Of a DNA stretch of 24,043 nt, positions 15,624 through 23,910 are shown one piece after another. The stretch is from Desulfobacterales bacterium. Its GTDB lineage: Bacteria > Desulfobacterota > Desulfobacteria > Desulfobacterales > JAHEIW01. Position numbers and translations under genes: made by a program. Under the pieces are notes generated by a model that saw only the letters and a program-made list of their open reading frames with translations, made no database searches and was not told where the DNA came from. Where the stretch lies: NCBI GenBank assembly GCA_030145015.1, contig JAQYWI010000067.1:1-24043 (forward strand), read 5' to 3'. The first letter of the stretch is position 1; every line of letters begins with the position of its first letter.

Positions 15624-15681
15624 GGTGTCGATCGGTTTTCGAGGACGAGTACGAGTGCATTCCACTAATACCGTTGACACC
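15624..15681. repeat. Inverted repeat between dctM and the hydrolase gene
   Basis: GGTGTC-gat-CGGT at 15624-15636 pairs with ACCG-tt-GACACC at 15670-15681, ten paired bases with a small internal bulge. It lies in the 158-bp gap downstream of dctM and upstream of the hydrolase. It could be a weak transcript hairpin or a binding site; no U-run follows on either strand. Confidence 0.35.
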
Positions 15682-15738
15682 CGAACCTGAAATCTAAAAA
15701 TAATTCCATGTTACGTAAATAACCTTAGCAATCCAATA

Positions 15739-17055
15739 CTATCGCAGCATAACCGATGGCAGCCAGGTTGCCAATACCGGAAAGATAATCAGAAGCACGA
15801 TGGCGATTAGATCCAGGATAATAAATGGCAATGCGGCGCCATATATTTGCTGAATGGATGTCTTTGGCGGCGCCACGCCTTTCATCACATAAAGCAGCAG
15901 GCCAAAAGGCGGTGTTGTAAAACTTACCTCCATGATCAACAACATCAAAACACCTAACCAGGGCAAATCGATGCCCTGGGTTTTGGCCAGCGGTATAAAA
16001 AAAGGGACCGTAATCATGAGCATGCTCACCTGATCCATAAATGCGCCCAGAAATAGAAGGACCAAAAGCATTACCAGCAAAACGCTAAGCGGGGACAGGC
16101 TAAATTGGTTGACCAGGTTAAGAAGACCGTTTGTGGCACCCGAAAATGCCAGAATTTGAGAAAACGTGATTGAAGCACAAATGATAAAAAGTATCATTAC
16201 GGAAACTTTGGCTGTTTCTCTGAACGCCGTCATTAAATCTCTGATTCGCAACTCCCTGTAAAGCGCCACGACTAAAACCGAAGCAACACATCCCAGCGCT
16301 GCAGATTCTGTGGGCGTGGCGATGCCGTATATGATACTGCCGACCACGACGATAAATATGATAAACAGCGGCATCACATAGATCAGGAAAGGGCGTATCC
16401 GATCCCAAAGCGAAAGATGCTTCACATCGTATGCCGGGGCTAAGCTTGGATTGATGAAGCAGCGCGTCATGACATAACCGACATACAAAGCACTCATGAT
16501 GAGGCCGGGAATGATCGCAGCGATCAGGAGGGTGGCAATGGAGATATTCGCCAGGCTGCCCAGCAATACTGCCAGGGCCGAAGGCGGGATTAACATGGCG
16601 ATACCGCCGGTAGCCATGATGGGTCCCATAGCCATTGATGGGTGGTAACCGCGTTTGAGCATGTCGGGAAGCAGCACACTGCCGAGGATGGCCGTGTTCG
16701 CAATAGTCGATCCTGAAAGAGACGAAAATACCGTACCCCCGACCAGCGACACCAAACTTAAGCGTCCGGGCACTTTGCTGATCAGCTTGTCAATGGCATC
16801 GATCGCCTTAAAAGCGACGCCGGTGTGAAACAAAATTTCCCCCATCAGCAGGAATAGGCAGATAGGGACCAGCGTAAAGCTGGTAATTGAAGCCATGGCA
16901 TTACGGGCCAATTGATTTAATCCGGCTTCACCGCCCAGAAACACGATGGCCCCGATCACATTGACCCCGAAAAAAGCAAACGCCACCGGCATTCCGGAAG
17001 CCATGAACAAACATAGGAGGCCCATCAGTAAAATCAGCGCCAGCGTCCATTCCAT
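15739..17055 (-). CDS. dctM: TRAP transporter large permease DctM
   Basis: A 438-residue, very hydrophobic protein with about 11-12 membrane spans, the usual DctM length. Diagnostic segments include the N-terminal GMPVAFAFFGVN, the SGSTIANTAILGSVLLPDM region and the IPPSALAVLLG loop. DctM carries out Na+-coupled substrate translocation in TRAP systems. It starts 3 bp after dctQ, with AGAGGAA as ribosome-binding site. Confidence 0.95.
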   Translation of the reverse strand: MEWTLALILLMGLLCLFMASGMPVAFAFFGVNVIGAIVFLGGEAGLNQLARNAMASITSFTLVPICLFLLMGEILFHTGVAFKAIDAIDKLISKVPGRLSLVSLVGGTVFSSLSGSTIANTAILGSVLLPDMLKRGYHPSMAMGPIMATGGIAMLIPPSALAVLLGSLANISIATLLIAAIIPGLIMSALYVGYVMTRCFINPSLAPAYDVKHLSLWDRIRPFLIYVMPLFIIFIVVVGSIIYGIATPTESAALGCVASVLVVALYRELRIRDLMTAFRETAKVSVMILFIICASITFSQILAFSGATNGLLNLVNQFSLSPLSVLLVMLLVLLFLGAFMDQVSMLMITVPFFIPLAKTQGIDLPWLGVLMLLIMEVSFTTPPFGLLLYVMKGVAPPKTSIQQIYGAALPFIILDLIAIVLLIIFPVLATWLPSVMLR

Positions 17056-17058
17056 GAC

Positions 17059-17583
17059 TTAATGTTCCTCTTGGAGGCGGGCATCACCCTCATCATTTGT
17101 AGGATCCCAGCCAAAACGGCGCAAAATACGGTATGCAAATTCGATTGTCAGCAACAGACCCGAAATCGGAATTATCGTAAACAGCCACCATTCCGGTACA
17201 ATGAGCTGCTTTATGATCAGCGATTTTAAATGCAGTGCCTCTAATGCCGTTCTGGCGCCGTAGTACAGTAGAAACAGACAGATAAAGAGGGCAAAGCCGT
17301 CAGCAATGGCCTGGGTGATTTTTCCGGCCCGCGATGGCAGCAGGCGGACCACCAGATCGACGCGCGTATGGCCGTCTTTGTGCATTACCCAGGGGGCCGC
17401 CAAAAAAGTGGCCAGATACAAAATATATTCAGAAATTTCTACCACCCAGGGAAGGTTGGCTAACTCGAGGTTGCGTAAAATTACATCAGTTGAAACGCCA
17501 ACCGCCATGAGAAATATAGCCAGGCAGCCGATGATCAGACCGGCGGTCAGCACTTTTTCATACCATGCGTAAATCTTTTTCAT
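17059..17583 (-). CDS. dctQ: TRAP transporter small permease DctQ
   Basis: A 174-residue membrane protein with four hydrophobic segments. EISEYILYLATFLAAPWVMHKDGHTRVDL is not quoted in full here as a motif; the key parts are the APWVMHKDGHTRVD loop between the second and third helices, typical of DctQ, and a charged C-terminus. DctQ stabilises DctM and docks the binding protein. It is separated from dctP by 85 bp containing a terminator-like hairpin, and its ribosome-binding site is weak. Confidence 0.92.
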   Translation of the reverse strand: MKKIYAWYEKVLTAGLIIGCLAIFLMAVGVSTDVILRNLELANLPWVVEISEYILYLATFLAAPWVMHKDGHTRVDLVVRLLPSRAGKITQAIADGFALFICLFLLYYGARTALEALHLKSLIIKQLIVPEWWLFTIIPISGLLLTIEFAYRILRRFGWDPTNDEGDARLQEEH

Positions 17584-17618
17584 TGAAGCTGCCGGTAAAG
17601 TTTGAGTAAAAATAAATT

Positions 17619-17644
17619 AGGAGAGACAGAAATCTGCCTCTCCT
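17619..17644 (-). terminator. Intrinsic terminator/attenuator between dctP and dctQ
   Basis: On the minus strand AGGAGAGGCAGA pairs with TCTGTCTCTCCT (11 Watson-Crick matches plus one G-U over 12 positions, tight loop). It is followed at once by AATTTATTTTTA. This is a good rho-independent terminator located after the binding-protein gene. Partial read-through would give more DctP than DctQ/DctM, as expected for periplasmic binding proteins. Confidence 0.7.
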
Positions 17645-17668
17645 AGATTCTATCGTTAAGCCGCAAAG

Positions 17669-18643
17669 CTATTTTTGGAAAAATTTCCTTAGTTCCGCAC
17701 CTTCTTTGGGACTGACTTTCATGACCTTATCCCACCCGGCTTTATAGGCGGTCTCCAGATATTTTTTACTTACATCCGCAGAGAAAGTAATGGTTTTTAT
17801 GCCTGCACCGGCCTGTTTTTGCGCTTCCGCTTTGTTGATGGTGGCATTTTCAGCGTTTAGACTTTCAAGCCATACTCCCATTTTTTTGAGAAATGCCTGC
17901 TGTTCGGGCGCAAGACCGTTCCATTTATCCAGATTAATGAGTACATTGACATCGACCTCATAAAAACCGGGATCGACACGGTACTTGGTGACTTCCTGCC
18001 AGCCAAGATCCAAAATGCCCTGGATGGGCCAGCCGTAACCGTCGACTACTCCGCGCTCCAAAGCCGTATAAACCTCACCCGGAGCCGTACGGGTTACGGT
18101 TGCGCCCATTTCAACAAAGAAAGCCCGATAAACCGGGGTAACGCGGATTTTTAAGCCGGTCAGGTCGGGTTTGTTGATTTTTTTGGTCAGGTAAAGATGG
18201 AATGGCGTGCCATCGCCCTGCCGGGCCAGAAAATATGAGTTTAATTTATCATTGTGGAGTTTATTGATATACGCCCAGCCGCCGTTTTTACGCAGTTCCT
18301 GGATCGTACGCTCGGTTAGCTTTAAAGCGTCGGCTTCGGGCATCAGGTTGGTGTAAAAGGCACCGGTCACGTTGGCCACGTCCACGACACCGCCCCGCAC
18401 GGCGTTGCCGACTTCAAAGGGGCTCATTACTTTACCACCGCCGCCAATATAATTAATCTGCACCAGCCCTTTGCCTTCTTTGTTTACCTTTTCTACGAAG
18501 CGTTCGAAATTTTTAGAATAACGGGTTCCTTCGGCAAAAGAGCTGACACCTTTCAAGGTGACTTCTTTTGCAACTGCCGTGTTTGCCAACATAAAAAACA
18601 GTGCCAGAATTAAAATGCTTATTTTTAAACCTTTTTTGCTCAT
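17669..18643 (-). CDS. dctP: TRAP transporter periplasmic substrate-binding protein DctP
   Basis: A 324-residue extracytoplasmic solute receptor. It has a Sec signal peptide with probable cleavage after NTAVA (residue 25). The segment LTGLKIRVTP contains Arg167, the position that binds the ligand carboxylate in DctP proteins, and the APGEVYTALERGVVDGYGWP region is highly typical. The ligand is therefore probably an organic acid, of unknown identity. The ATG at 18643 has a strong AAAGGAGGA upstream. It is the first gene of the TRAP operon, divergent from the oxidoreductase operon. Confidence 0.94.
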   Translation of the reverse strand: MSKKGLKISILILALFFMLANTAVAKEVTLKGVSSFAEGTRYSKNFERFVEKVNKEGKGLVQINYIGGGGKVMSPFEVGNAVRGGVVDVANVTGAFYTNLMPEADALKLTERTIQELRKNGGWAYINKLHNDKLNSYFLARQGDGTPFHLYLTKKINKPDLTGLKIRVTPVYRAFFVEMGATVTRTAPGEVYTALERGVVDGYGWPIQGILDLGWQEVTKYRVDPGFYEVDVNVLINLDKWNGLAPEQQAFLKKMGVWLESLNAENATINKAEAQKQAGAGIKTITFSADVSKKYLETAYKAGWDKVMKVSPKEGAELRKFFQK

Positions 18644-18831
18644 TGAGTGATCCTCCTTTTCTTGCCGGAATATTATGGAATTTTTAAATATAATCTAACG
18701 GCGGTGATTAAAGTCAATATGAATAAACCTGGGCTGTGATTTCCAAAAAATGGGATGGGGCGGCCTTGGTCATGGTCGAATTTCTTAGGGCAGTAGCGGT
18801 CTGAAATTGGAATATACAAAAGGTCTTCACC

Positions 18832-18859
18832 AATAAACATATAAAAAAATGGGTGTCAA
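18832..18859 (-). promoter_or_regulatory. Candidate promoter for the TRAP operon
   Basis: On the minus strand, TTGACA (18859-18854) is followed after 16 nt by TTTATT (18837-18832, 4 of 6 matches to TATAAT). This would give a leader of about 180 nt before dctP. An alternative nearer the gene is TTGACT (18717-18712) with weaker -10 candidates. Either is only a sequence match. Confidence 0.35.
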
Positions 18860-19025
18860 GGGAATTTTAAAGAGGTTTGAAAAGATGCCGAACGTCCGTT
18901 ACGATACGGAAACGCCTATAAGTTTGAAGAATTTGCTTGACTGAAAACCCAAGGCTTGGCACCAATAAATAACTGCAAATTTTGCTTGACACCAACTGGG
19001 CCGTATGCTTTTTTAATGGGTACGC

Positions 19026-19037
19026 TTTGTATACAAA
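19026..19037. promoter_or_regulatory. GntR/FCD-type operator upstream of the oxidoreductase operon
   Basis: TTTGTATACAAA is a perfect 12-bp palindrome centred about 45 bp before the start codon of the gamma subunit. It fits the GT-AC-centred consensus known for FadR-subfamily GntR regulators. The core TGTATACA also occurs at the gntR promoter (13711-13718). Another half site, CTGTATGTC, follows at 19038-19046. Upstream are TTGACA (18986-18991) and TTTAAT (19012-19017), but their 20-nt spacing is long for a standard promoter. Confidence 0.55.
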
Positions 19038-19076
19038 CTGTATGTCAGCGGATGCAAAGATTTTAGGAGCGACAAT

Positions 19077-19634
19077 ATGTACGAAATTCGAATCCATGGA
19101 CGCGGAGGGCAGGGGGCCGTGATGGCCGCTAAGATTTTAGCCAAAGCCATCGTTGAAGAGGGCAAGGTCGCCAAGGCAATACCCGCCTTCGGCTTTGAAA
19201 GACGGGGCGCACCGGTGGCGGCATTTTTACGATTTGACGATAAGCCGATTCGGCAGGTCACCAATATTTATCATCCGGATTGTGTTATCTGTCTGGATCC
19301 CACGCTTGGAAGGGCCGTGGACATCTTTGAGGGCATGAACCCGGATGGGATTTGGATACAGGCTACCAAGAAGTCTGTAAAGCAGATCGAGATTCCCCGA
19401 TCCATATCCAAAGTCGGACTTTTCGATGCTGTGGGGCTCGCTCTGGAAATCTTCGGCAAACCGATTACCAATACGATCATGCTGGGGGTTTTTGCCCGGA
19501 CCACCGGGATTGTGACGCTGGATTCGTTGAATAAAGGCATGGAATCGGCGGCTTTTCGAGATGCTGCCCTGGATCAAAACATTAAGGCCGCCAAACGCGG
19601 CTTTGAAGAAACACAGGTGCATGCAACCGCTTGA
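19077..19634 (+). CDS. 2-oxoacid:acceptor oxidoreductase, gamma subunit
   Basis: A 185-residue gamma subunit (PorC/VorC-like, PadE-like). It opens with the hallmark IHGRGGQGAVMAAKILA, and GFERRGAPVAAFLRF is also typical. The gamma subunit helps form the CoA-binding and electron-transfer interface of ferredoxin-type 2-oxoacid oxidoreductases, which convert a 2-oxoacid and CoA to acyl-CoA and CO2. AGGAG lies upstream of the ATG. Its stop lies just before the delta gene start, so the genes are co-transcribed. It is the first of five genes. Confidence 0.93.
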   Translation: MYEIRIHGRGGQGAVMAAKILAKAIVEEGKVAKAIPAFGFERRGAPVAAFLRFDDKPIRQVTNIYHPDCVICLDPTLGRAVDIFEGMNPDGIWIQATKKSVKQIEIPRSISKVGLFDAVGLALEIFGKPITNTIMLGVFARTTGIVTLDSLNKGMESAAFRDAALDQNIKAAKRGFEETQVHATA

Positions 19635-19645
19635 AAGGAATTCCC

Positions 19646-19939
19646 ATGAAACGACAGGCAAAGAAGCCATTTGATGAGTCAAAAATCCCAAACGACATGT
19701 GCCCGATTGCAACCAAGCTTATCGAAATGAAAACCGGCGATTGGCGGGCCGAAAGACCGGTAGTGGATCGTGATAAGTGCGTCAAATGCGGAACCTGCTG
19801 GGTGTATTGCCCGACCCAATGTGTACAGGAGAGAAAACGGTGGTTTGAGGCCAATTTAGATATATGCAAGGGATGCGGCGTATGCGCTAAAGAGTGCCCA
19901 CACCATGCCGTAGAAATGCTCGAAGAAAAAGAGGAGTAG
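19646..19939 (+). CDS. 2-oxoacid:acceptor oxidoreductase, delta (ferredoxin) subunit
   Basis: A 97-residue ferredoxin-like subunit with two [4Fe-4S] motifs: C45xxC48xxC51xxxC55P and C74xxC77xxC80xxxC84P. I chose the ATG at 19646 (MKRQAKKPFD) because AAGGA lies about 7 nt upstream; an in-frame TTG at 19631 would add five residues and overlap the gamma gene. The N-terminal MCPIATKL stretch is similar to other PorD/VorD proteins. It carries electrons away from the TPP-bearing beta subunit. Confidence 0.93.
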   Translation: MKRQAKKPFDESKIPNDMCPIATKLIEMKTGDWRAERPVVDRDKCVKCGTCWVYCPTQCVQERKRWFEANLDICKGCGVCAKECPHHAVEMLEEKEE

Positions 19940-19942
19940 CCA

Positions 19943-21145
19943 ATGCCAAAAATGATTGTTTGTGATGGAAACGAAGCGGCGGCCTGGGGCGTTGCCCGTG
20001 CACGGCCGGATATGGTTGCAGTTTATCCCATCACTCCCCAATCCTCTCTGGCGGAATATATTTCGCAGTTCGTGGCTGATGGAATAATCGATGCGGATTT
20101 AATGGACGTCGAAGGAGAACACAGCGTGCTTTCCGTATTGCAGGGTGCCTGTCTGGCGGGCGCCCGTACCTTTACGGCCACCTGCGGCCAGGGATTGGCC
20201 TTCATGTTTGAGCCTTATTTTCGAACACCGCCGTTGAGACTCCCGATCGTGATGTCTTTGGTCACCCGCGATGGCATAACGCCGCAATCGGTCTGGGGTG
20301 GGCAGCAGGACGCCATGACGGTCAGGGAGGTGGGATGGATCCAGATGTATTGTGAAACCAACCAGGAGATTTTGGACACCATCATTATGGCATACAAGAT
20401 TGCAGAAAACCGTGATGTGATGCTGCCGGTGAACGTATGCCATGACGGCAACTATCTCTCCTACGGCGTTGAAAAAGTGGAGGTTCCCGATGCGTCTGAA
20501 GTCGATGCCTTTTTGGGTGAGAAGAATACCAACTGGCATGTCGCCCTGGACCCGGAAAGACCCATGGCCGTCGATCCGCTGACGGGGGGCGCAACCGGAA
20601 TCGGACCGGCACTGTTTGTCAGATATCGCAAAGGAAACTGCCGAAGTATGCAAAACGCCTTGAAGGTGATTGAAAATGCGCACGCAGAATGGGGGCACAA
20701 GTTTGGGCGTCAGTATGCGCCGCTGATCGAAGAGTATCGTCTGGATGATGCGGATTATGCCATTGTGACTATTGGCGGAATGACCGGTGCCGGAAAAGAT
20801 GCCGTCGATGCAGCGCGTGAGAATGGCGAAAACGTGGGCCTCATTAAAGTCAAAACGTTCCGTCCCTACCCGCAGCAGGCCATTTTGAATGCGGTTTCTA
20901 AAGTAAAGGCGGTCGGCGTGGTTGATCGCGCCGTTTCTTTCGGCTGGAATTCAGGGCCTGTTTTCCAGGAGCTGCTGGCAACGCTCTACCGTATGCCGCA
21001 GCAAATTCCGGCCGTCAGCTTTATCGGTGGTCTGGCCGGCGCAGACATTACCATCGATCATTTTCGACGGGTTATAGCAACCACGGCGCGTGCGCTCGAC
21101 GGCGATGTGCCCGCGGAACCTATTTGGATAAACGAGAAGGATTAG
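19943..21145 (+). CDS. 2-oxoacid:acceptor oxidoreductase, alpha subunit
   Basis: A 400-residue alpha subunit with the pyrimidine-binding and transketolase C-terminal domains. YPITPQSSLAEYI (28-40) is the diagnostic N-terminal motif and contains the Thr near the active site; DVEGEHSVLSVLQGA and FTATCGQGLAFM are also standard. The C-terminus (AIVTIGGMTGAGKDAVDA, VGVVDRAVSFG) matches domain II. GAGGAG precedes the ATG, which begins 3 bp after the delta stop. The substrate could be pyruvate, a branched or aromatic 2-oxoacid; the gene order favours an aromatic one but does not prove it. Confidence 0.94.
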   Translation: MPKMIVCDGNEAAAWGVARARPDMVAVYPITPQSSLAEYISQFVADGIIDADLMDVEGEHSVLSVLQGACLAGARTFTATCGQGLAFMFEPYFRTPPLRLPIVMSLVTRDGITPQSVWGGQQDAMTVREVGWIQMYCETNQEILDTIIMAYKIAENRDVMLPVNVCHDGNYLSYGVEKVEVPDASEVDAFLGEKNTNWHVALDPERPMAVDPLTGGATGIGPALFVRYRKGNCRSMQNALKVIENAHAEWGHKFGRQYAPLIEEYRLDDADYAIVTIGGMTGAGKDAVDAARENGENVGLIKVKTFRPYPQQAILNAVSKVKAVGVVDRAVSFGWNSGPVFQELLATLYRMPQQIPAVSFIGGLAGADITIDHFRRVIATTARALDGDVPAEPIWINEKD

Positions 21146-21146
21146 C

Positions 21147-22427
21147 ATGCAGGACACGACCAGGATTTCCAATACCCAGTATTTGATCATTGGCAGCAGT
21201 CATGCCGGGATAGCGGCTTTAGAAGCGATTCGCTTGATAGATGAAAACGGCTCCATTACGATGGTTACCCGCGAGGAGAGCTTGCCGTATTCACCCACTA
21301 TTTTGCCTTATGTTATCTCCGGAGAAATGGCCCCGGAGGTTATCCATTTGAGGGATCAATCCTATTTTGATCAGCTATCCATAAAATTCATGAGCGGATC
21401 GGCGGTCATGCGTATCAACCTGGATGAAAAATGGGTTGAGCTCGAGTCGGGAGAAAAGATTAATTACGAAAAGCTGCTACTGGCCACCGGTGCAGATGCG
21501 GCCATTCCTGCGTTTCCAGGTATCGAGAGCGTGCCCTATCAGGTGGTGCGCACGCTTGAAGATGCTTTAAAGCTGCGGGATTCTATTCAGACAGCGAAGT
21601 CCGCTATTGTCATCGGCGCCGGGCTGATTGCCATGCATACGGCCGAAAATCTGGCCCAATCCGGTTTGCAGGCGACGCTTATCGTGCGCAGACAGGTCTC
21701 GTTGTTCGCTTACTTTGATGGTGCGGCTGCGCGTATGATTGAATCCATATTCAGCGATCATGGCGTCACACTTGCGACCGGCAGCGGGATATCTGAAATT
21801 TCAGCCGCGAACGGGGGGTGTCAGGTCACCCTGGAATCGGGCAAGGTGATTTCGGCCGATCTATTGCTGCTGGCAGCCGGCGTAAGGCCGCGCATAAGCT
21901 ATTTAGACGGCTCGAATATCGAAGTCGACCGGGGTATATTGGTAAACGAAAAGATGCAGACAAATGTTCAGGATGTCTGGGCCGCCGGTGACGTTGCGCA
22001 AGCTCCCGGATTTTTTGATGCGGGCAAGACCATCAATGCAACCCTGCCAAATGCGTCTGTCCAGGGGCGTATCGCGGGCATGGATATGGTGAAAGACCCG
22101 GCCTTGAAGCCCTATCTGGGCAGCAGCGGCTTAAATACATTTAACTTTTTTGGTCATCACGGATTTTCGTTGGGGTTGGCCACGGTGACGGAATCGACCG
22201 ATGAGATCGAAGTCAACACCGTATATTTGCCCAGCAGTCAGCGTTACCAAAAACTGGTATTTAAAAACAACCGCCTGGTCGGCGTTTCAGCGATTAATGC
22301 CGAGCTCGATCCCGGAATTTTGCGCGAATTGATCCAACGACAAGTGGATTTAGCCGAAGTCAAAGAAAGGTTTGCCAGCGCCCCACTGGATACCGGCCGT
22401 CTTTTGATGACGAAACTGTGGCGCTAA
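21147..22427 (+). CDS. FAD/NAD-binding oxidoreductase subunit (PadH-like)
   Basis: A 426-residue pyridine-nucleotide-disulphide-type flavoprotein. FAD is bound by the N-terminal IIGSSHAG (14-21), LLLATGA (111-117) and the C-terminal WAAGDVAQAPG motif; NAD(P)H is bound by VIGAGLIAMHTAENLA (155-170). There is no redox CxxxxC pair, so it is not a disulphide reductase. It begins 1 bp after the alpha stop and is flanked by alpha and beta genes. In phenylglyoxylate dehydrogenase a subunit of this kind transfers electrons to NAD+. Here it probably makes the complex a 2-oxoacid:NAD+ oxidoreductase rather than a ferredoxin-dependent one. Confidence 0.9.
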   Translation: MQDTTRISNTQYLIIGSSHAGIAALEAIRLIDENGSITMVTREESLPYSPTILPYVISGEMAPEVIHLRDQSYFDQLSIKFMSGSAVMRINLDEKWVELESGEKINYEKLLLATGADAAIPAFPGIESVPYQVVRTLEDALKLRDSIQTAKSAIVIGAGLIAMHTAENLAQSGLQATLIVRRQVSLFAYFDGAAARMIESIFSDHGVTLATGSGISEISAANGGCQVTLESGKVISADLLLLAAGVRPRISYLDGSNIEVDRGILVNEKMQTNVQDVWAAGDVAQAPGFFDAGKTINATLPNASVQGRIAGMDMVKDPALKPYLGSSGLNTFNFFGHHGFSLGLATVTESTDEIEVNTVYLPSSQRYQKLVFKNNRLVGVSAINAELDPGILRELIQRQVDLAEVKERFASAPLDTGRLLMTKLWR

Positions 22428-22464
22428 GGTTTAATTTATCAGAAACAATTGAGGAGTATCAGCC

Positions 22465-23796
22465 ATGGGAAAAGGATACAATACCATCGCGTTTTACCCG
22501 GATAAGTGTGATGGCTGCAACGATTGCGTAAAAACCTGTGCTTATCTCCATACCGAAACCGTTGAACCGGCCCATTCGCGAATGCATATTGTGGCGGATA
22601 CGATTGCGGGGTCTTATGGAATTGCCCAGTGCAGACAGTGCGGCGAACCCCGCTGTGTCATGGATTGTCCGGCCAAGGCACTCACTAAAGATGAAGACAG
22701 CGGTGTCATTCGATGGGATGAATCCCGCTGTGTGAACTGTCAGCTATGCACCCTGGCGTGTTCTTATGCCGGTATCACCGCTAACCCCATTACGCGTCAG
22801 GTCATGAAATGCGATCATTGTGATGGTGATCCCGGCTGTGTCAAGGCCTGTAAGCCGGGTGCGCTGGAATATATTACCGCCGCCGACATTTACAATAAAT
22901 GGGGTGAACTGGAAGATCTTTTCGTTCCCGGGCTTTCGGCCTGCCTGGGGTGTAATTCCGAGCTTTTGATCCGTCATAGTTTACGAAGAATCGGACCGAA
23001 CACCGTCGTCGCAACCCCACCGGGATGTATTCCCGGGGTAGGCACGGTTGGGGTGAACGGCCTCACAGGGACCAAAACCCCGGTGTTTCATCCCCTGTTA
23101 ACCAACACGGCATCCATGTTGGCCGGGGTACGGCGCTATTATAACCGCATCGGGCGAGATGTGACCATGCTGGCCCTTGCGGGAGACGGCGGCACCGCTG
23201 ATGTCGGATTTCAATCGCTCTCAGGCGCTGCCGAGCGCGGCGAACAGATGATTTATATCTGCGTGGACAATGAGGGTTACATGAACACCGGTGTCCAGCG
23301 TTCCAGTACGACACCTTTTGGCGCCTGGACTTCAACAACGCCTGTCGGGGCGAATTTACGTGGAAAGACCCGAGATTCAAAGTACCTGCCGGTTATTATG
23401 TTGATGCATAATTGTGAATATGTCGCCACGGCATCAACGGCTTTTATGGAAGATTATTACGCCAAGCTGGATAAAGCCATGCAGGCCTCCAAAAAGGGGA
23501 TGGCCTATATCCATGTGTTTTCTCCGTGCCCCACGGGCTGGCGGTTTCCACCGAATCAGTTGATAGAAATCGGGCGCAAGGCGGTCGAAGCAAACTTGGT
23601 ACCTTTGTGGGAGTATTCACTTGAGGAAGGTCGGCTCGAATTTACCCATCCCATTGATAAGCCGCTGCCGGTAAAGGCGTTTTTAGCACTGATCGGAAAA
23701 TACCGTCACCTCAATGAAAATGAGATTGACCATATCCAGAAAACATCCGATCACCGCATTGAAATCCTGACAAGCTTTCAACGCCAAAAGGCATAA
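22465..23796 (+). CDS. 2-oxoacid:acceptor oxidoreductase, beta subunit with N-terminal four-cluster ferredoxin domain
   Basis: A 443-residue fusion. Residues 1-135 form a HycB/DmsB-like domain with 16 cysteines in four [4Fe-4S] patterns (C15/18/21/25, C56/59/64/68, C89/92/95/99, C116/119/125/129). Residues about 155-443 form the TPP-binding beta subunit: CLGC (160-163), GCIPG (Cys188), the TPP/Mg motif GDGGTADVGFQ (240-250) and VDNEGYMNTGVQ (267-278). GAGGAG precedes the ATG. Typical PorB is about 290 aa, so the extra N-terminus accounts for the length. PadI of phenylglyoxylate dehydrogenase, as I recall, has similar size. It is the last gene of the operon. Confidence 0.93.
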   Translation: MGKGYNTIAFYPDKCDGCNDCVKTCAYLHTETVEPAHSRMHIVADTIAGSYGIAQCRQCGEPRCVMDCPAKALTKDEDSGVIRWDESRCVNCQLCTLACSYAGITANPITRQVMKCDHCDGDPGCVKACKPGALEYITAADIYNKWGELEDLFVPGLSACLGCNSELLIRHSLRRIGPNTVVATPPGCIPGVGTVGVNGLTGTKTPVFHPLLTNTASMLAGVRRYYNRIGRDVTMLALAGDGGTADVGFQSLSGAAERGEQMIYICVDNEGYMNTGVQRSSTTPFGAWTSTTPVGANLRGKTRDSKYLPVIMLMHNCEYVATASTAFMEDYYAKLDKAMQASKKGMAYIHVFSPCPTGWRFPPNQLIEIGRKAVEANLVPLWEYSLEEGRLEFTHPIDKPLPVKAFLALIGKYRHLNENEIDHIQKTSDHRIEILTSFQRQKA

Positions 23797-23910
23797 TCAA
23801 CATTTCTCTATATTTCAATAAGTTATGGTGGAAGATGATCTCCCTTTGAATTTAACAATTTAATTTTGAGCAAAGTTTAGCAATTTTAAATGATAAGAGG
23901 GAAAGATAAA

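Larger units (their letters stand above)
18644..19076. other. Divergent regulatory region between the TRAP and oxidoreductase operons
   Basis: About 433 bp, AT-rich, with no convincing gene. It contains a candidate minus-strand promoter (18832-18859), a plus-strand TTGACA (18986-18991), a direct repeat TTTGCTTGAC at 18932-18941 and 18981-18990, and a 12-bp palindrome at 19026-19037. A partial match to the palindrome (TATACAAA, 18813-18820) lies near the candidate TRAP promoter. Confidence 0.6.

Noticed and set aside
23797..23910. Terminator after the beta subunit gene
   Set aside because: The only candidate dyad (GGAAGAT...ATCTCCC region) has mismatches in the stem and no convincing U-run.
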